DNA of 64,000 nt from Fundidesulfovibrio putealis DSM 16056 (GTDB lineage: Bacteria > Desulfobacterota > Desulfovibrionia > Desulfovibrionales > Desulfovibrionaceae). Below, piece by piece: positions 61,968 through 64,000 of this stretch (position 1 is the first letter of the stretch; every line of letters begins with the position of its first letter). Made by a program: the position numbers and the translations under genes. The DNA lies in the NCBI RefSeq assembly GCF_000429325.1, contig NZ_AUBQ01000003.1, forward strand, positions 124,001 through 188,000, given 5' to 3'. A model generated the notes under the pieces. The model made no database searches, was not told where the DNA came from, and worked only from the letters and a program-made list of their open reading frames with translations.

Positions 61968-62210
61968 TCAGCAAGGCGTTTTCCTCAACCGTTGCGAGTG
62001 AAATGCGATTGCCGTCAGGAGCTGTGCCGCCTTCGCCACCGCCTGGTCAGGCGACGATCCCTTGCGCAAAGCCTCCGCAATAGTGAACCCGGCCCATGAC
62101 TCGACATGGAGCTGGTCGGCATACCTGCGTTGGAAAGTGGTCTTCGGAAACATCCGGTCCCTGCGAGTCCGAAGGACGCGCGTCTTACAGAAGAATTCCT
62201 TCATCAGCAT
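61968..62210 (-). CDS. Small hypothetical protein near the right end
   Basis: 80 residues (or 78 from the second ATG, which has AGGA nine bases upstream). Pattern: MFPKTTFQRRYADQLHVESW, AGFTIAEALRKGSSPDQAVA, KAAQLLTAIAFHSQRLRK. The regular helices and location near attR suggest it could be an excisionase-type or DNA-binding protein, but no motif proves this. Confidence 0.5.
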   Translation of the reverse strand: MLMKEFFCKTRVLRTRRDRMFPKTTFQRRYADQLHVESWAGFTIAEALRKGSSPDQAVAKAAQLLTAIAFHSQRLRKTPC

Positions 62211-62644
62211 ACTTCCTGAGGTGGGCTGCCCTGCCCTGGTTGATCTTCCGCTGGAATGAGGTAGAGGAGCATGAACCCTCGTCCCGCGAAGGAATGCCTG
62301 CGGCCGCCCGGCCAGGTGCCGGGCGGCAGTCGGGTGGAGGGTTTGGCAGGGAGAGAGGGGGATCGGGCTCCCTAGAACGATCGAAGCCGAGTGATCCCCG
62401 GAAGCAAGGACAGCCAAGGGCTGGCGTAGTTTAACAGCGCCTTTTTCTGTTGCTACAAAATCAAGCGACGATACTTTCGACTTGTGTTTGTAACATGCTG
62501 AAAAATAATGATCTTTTAGACTACAGAGAGACTTTAAGCGCCAGAAAATGCAGCATAACACTCGGAAATCTCTGGATTTCTCAAGGTCAAGACATCGTTC
62601 ACGGATAAACCGTGAAAAATCAGAAGGATAGCCCCCCACGCGCA
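62211..62644. other. Right-end non-coding region of the ICE
   Basis: 430 bases without a convincing gene. The left part has a GC hairpin (CCGCCCGG-CCAGGTG-CCGGGCGG, 62304-62326); from 62430 it is AT-rich (AACATGCTGAAAAATAATG), as expected for arm-type integrase sites near attR. Confidence 0.5.
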
Positions 62645-63175
62645 GCCATCGAGGCCGCGCGCGCAGGCGATGCCGGGCGCGGGTTTGCCGTGGTCGCCGA
62701 CGAGGTGCGAAAGCTCGCCGAGAAGACCATGACCGCGACCAGGGAAGTCGGAGAGGCCATTCAGGGAATTCAGGAAGGCACGAAAAAGAATATCGAAAAC
62801 GTCGAAAAATCCGTGGACGGGATCGACGCGGCCACGGCGCTGGCCCAGGACTCGGGCAGGGTGCTTGGCGAGATCGTTGCGCTGGTGGAGGCGGCAACCG
62901 ATCAGGTGCGGTCCATTGCCGCCGCGTCGGAGCAGCAGTCCGCCGCCAGCGAGGAGATCAACCGCAGCATCGAGGACGTGAGCCGCATCTCCGCCGAGAC
63001 GTCCGGAGCCATGCGCCAATCCGCTCAGGCGGTGGAAGAGCTGGCGCAGCAGGCGCGGATACTGGACGGATTGATCGAACGCATGAAAATCGACGGCGCG
63101 GACGAGCCCGTGAAGAGTACCTGGGCTATCCCCGCCGACCCCGGGCGGGTGCGGCGCGAGCGGCTGGCGCAGTAA
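62612..63175 (+). pseudogene. Methyl-accepting chemotaxis protein, C-terminal part
   Basis: From attR the frame reads [21 protein letters not shown] and then [20 protein letters not shown], the second half of a chemoreceptor signalling domain, to the natural stop (RRERLAQ). The frame could be read from a GTG at 62612 in ICE sequence, giving a 187-residue soluble fragment. Without the membrane and PAS parts it should not respond to ligand. Confidence 0.92.
62645..62661 (+). other. Right attachment core (attR)
   Basis: GCCATCGAGGCCGCGCG, one mismatch from attL. Host chemoreceptor coding resumes immediately after. Confidence 0.85.
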
Positions 63176-63725
63176 CGCCTCTACTTTCTTTCTGACAAAT
63201 GATGCCCTGGGGATGATTCCCTGGGGCCTCGTTCATTGGAGAGGTGGGGCGCTGCCCCACACCCCGGCGGGCTCCGCCCTGCACCCGCCAGGGGAGAAGC
63301 CTCCCCTGGACCCGGCTATTAGCTTCGCGTCGTGCGCGGGGGGGGGGCGGGGCTGGGTGCTGGTTGCTGTCCCGTCCGTGTCCTGGCGGGCGGGCTAGAA
63401 CCGATTTGAAGACGATTCGTCGCCCGCCCGCCAGAACCCGACCGTGACAGCACCCAGCCCCCGCCTGAAATCACACCGTACGGCGCTCGGACTCTGCCGC
63501 GCAGGCCGCGTCCGTGGCAGCACACAGCCCCCGCCATCGACGAAGATAGCGATTTCAAGAATTGAAGAGCCTGAAGCGCGGCTTTGCGCGCTTCAGGGCT
63601 CTTATTTGGCAGGGATCTGAACTGTAACGGGGCGTTGCGCGAAGCTAATGCAGGGTCCAGGGGGATCATCCCCCTGGCGGGAGAGTCCAGAGAGGGCAGC
63701 GCCCTCTCTGGCCGCCGGAGGCCAG
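63176..63725. other. Hairpin-rich intergenic region
   Basis: 550 bases between the chemoreceptor remnant and mltG. It contains an imperfect inverted repeat: GGGGCTGGGTGCTG / CAGCACCCAGCCCC and CTGGCGGGCGGGC / GCCCGCCCGCCAG (63349-63395 with 63422-63472), and a third partial copy of one arm near 63509-63535. No gene seen. Confidence 0.6.
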
Positions 63726-64000
63726 TTATTTCCCTTTGCGCAGCTGATACTTCACCACGGCGGCATTATGCTCGTCCAGGCTCTTGGAGAACTGGTGCGT
63801 GCCGTCGTTTCTGGCCACGAAGTACAGATAGTCGTGCACCTCGGGGCTGGCGGCGGCCTTGAGCGCTTCCAGGCCGGGGTTGCATATGGGTCCGGGCGGC
63901 AGGCCGGGATGCTGATAGGTGTTGTAAAGGTTCTTGGGGTCGTCCAGATGGGCGCGCTTCAGGTTGCCGTCGAACTTCTCGCCTAGCCCGTAGATGATGG
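63726..64000 (-). CDS. mltG: Endolytic transglycosylase MltG, C-terminal end (partial)
   Basis: Read on the minus strand, the frame enters from the window edge as IIYGLGEKFDGNLKRAHL, then NTYQHPGLPPGPICNPGLEA, DYLYFVARNDGTHQFSKSLD and EHNAAVVKYQLRKGK before TAA. These are the MltG/YceG C-terminal motifs. The enzyme cuts nascent peptidoglycan strands. The N-terminal part lies outside the window. Confidence 0.9.
   Translation of the reverse strand, partial: IIYGLGEKFDGNLKRAHLDDPKNLYNTYQHPGLPPGPICNPGLEALKAAASPEVHDYLYFVARNDGTHQFSKSLDEHNAAVVKYQLRKGK

Noticed and set aside
61968-62897. Long minus-strand frame of 309 codons across attR
   Set aside because: Only its last 80 codons look like a gene. 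The rest crosses the AT-rich end region, attR and the reverse strand of the chemoreceptor, so it is not one protein.

Overview
The window is GC-rich chromosomal DNA, probably from a Desulfovibrio-like sulfate reducer (Desulfovibrionales), carrying one large integrative and conjugative element (ICE). The host guess rests on two conserved proteins (3729-4073, 4142-4861) that resemble Desulfovibrio families and on the many signalling genes (HD-GYP, GGDEF, chemoreceptor); no rRNA is present to confirm it.

Chromosome, left (1-9590): an HD-GYP protein, a convergent minus-strand operon (response regulator, metallophosphoesterase, Ser/Thr kinase-like protein), two conserved Desulfovibrio-type genes, a tightly overlapped plus-strand cassette that looks phage-derived (lytic transglycosylase, secreted nuclease, three small proteins), a secreted Pro/Tyr-rich protein, a GGDEF protein and the first two thirds of a methyl-accepting chemotaxis gene.

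ICE (about 9591-62661, 53 kb): it interrupts the chemotaxis gene exactly in the codons for the conserved AIEAAR signalling tip; the other end of that gene resumes at 62645. A tyrosine integrase sits just inside the left end. Next comes an 8.3-kb accessory segment bounded by a 178-bp direct repeat. It holds a membrane glycosyltransferase, a 5'-truncated ferredoxin, a phosphite uptake and oxidation operon (ptxABCD), an IS30 remnant, a MITE-like element and a fragment of a duplicated pilus-cluster gene. From 19.9 to 33.4 kb almost everything is on the minus strand: small unknown proteins, a nuclease, a ParA pair, a plus-strand BrnT/BrnA toxin-antitoxin, a DUF3560-methyltransferase, a SprT-like protease, SSB, a TraD-like coupling ATPase and a possible replication-relaxation protein. 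Three copies of a roughly 420-bp, strongly structured element precede three of these genes, including ssb. The 33.4-34.5 kb gap has two very large perfect inverted repeats and is the best candidate for the transfer origin.

From 34.5 to 58.7 kb a continuous minus-strand block encodes the transfer apparatus: an IncI/R64-type thin pilus (PilT transglycosylase, tip proteins PilV and collar, PilM, ATPases, PilS, PilR, PilQ, PilP, PilO, PilN) followed by an IncP-type mating-pair system (TrbG, TraF, TrbI, TrbF, TrbL, TrbJ, TrbE, TrbD, TrbC, TrbB) and TraM-TraL-TraK. The two halves are joined by a TrbH-LysM-TcpQ fusion. A small TrbK-like lipoprotein lies in the usual trbJ-trbL position but on the opposite strand. 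No standard relaxase is recognisable. The right end has two helix-turn-helix replication-type proteins and a pair of exported proteins between short direct repeats.

Chromosome, right (62645-64000): the rest of the chemotaxis gene, a hairpin-rich gap, and the C-terminal end of a minus-strand mltG.

The most unusual observations are the covarying structured elements (possible single-strand promoters or leader RNAs), the phosphite operon carried by a conjugative element in a probable sulfate reducer, the TrbH-TcpQ fusion, and a second dispersed 230-bp repeat found once in each functional block of the ICE.
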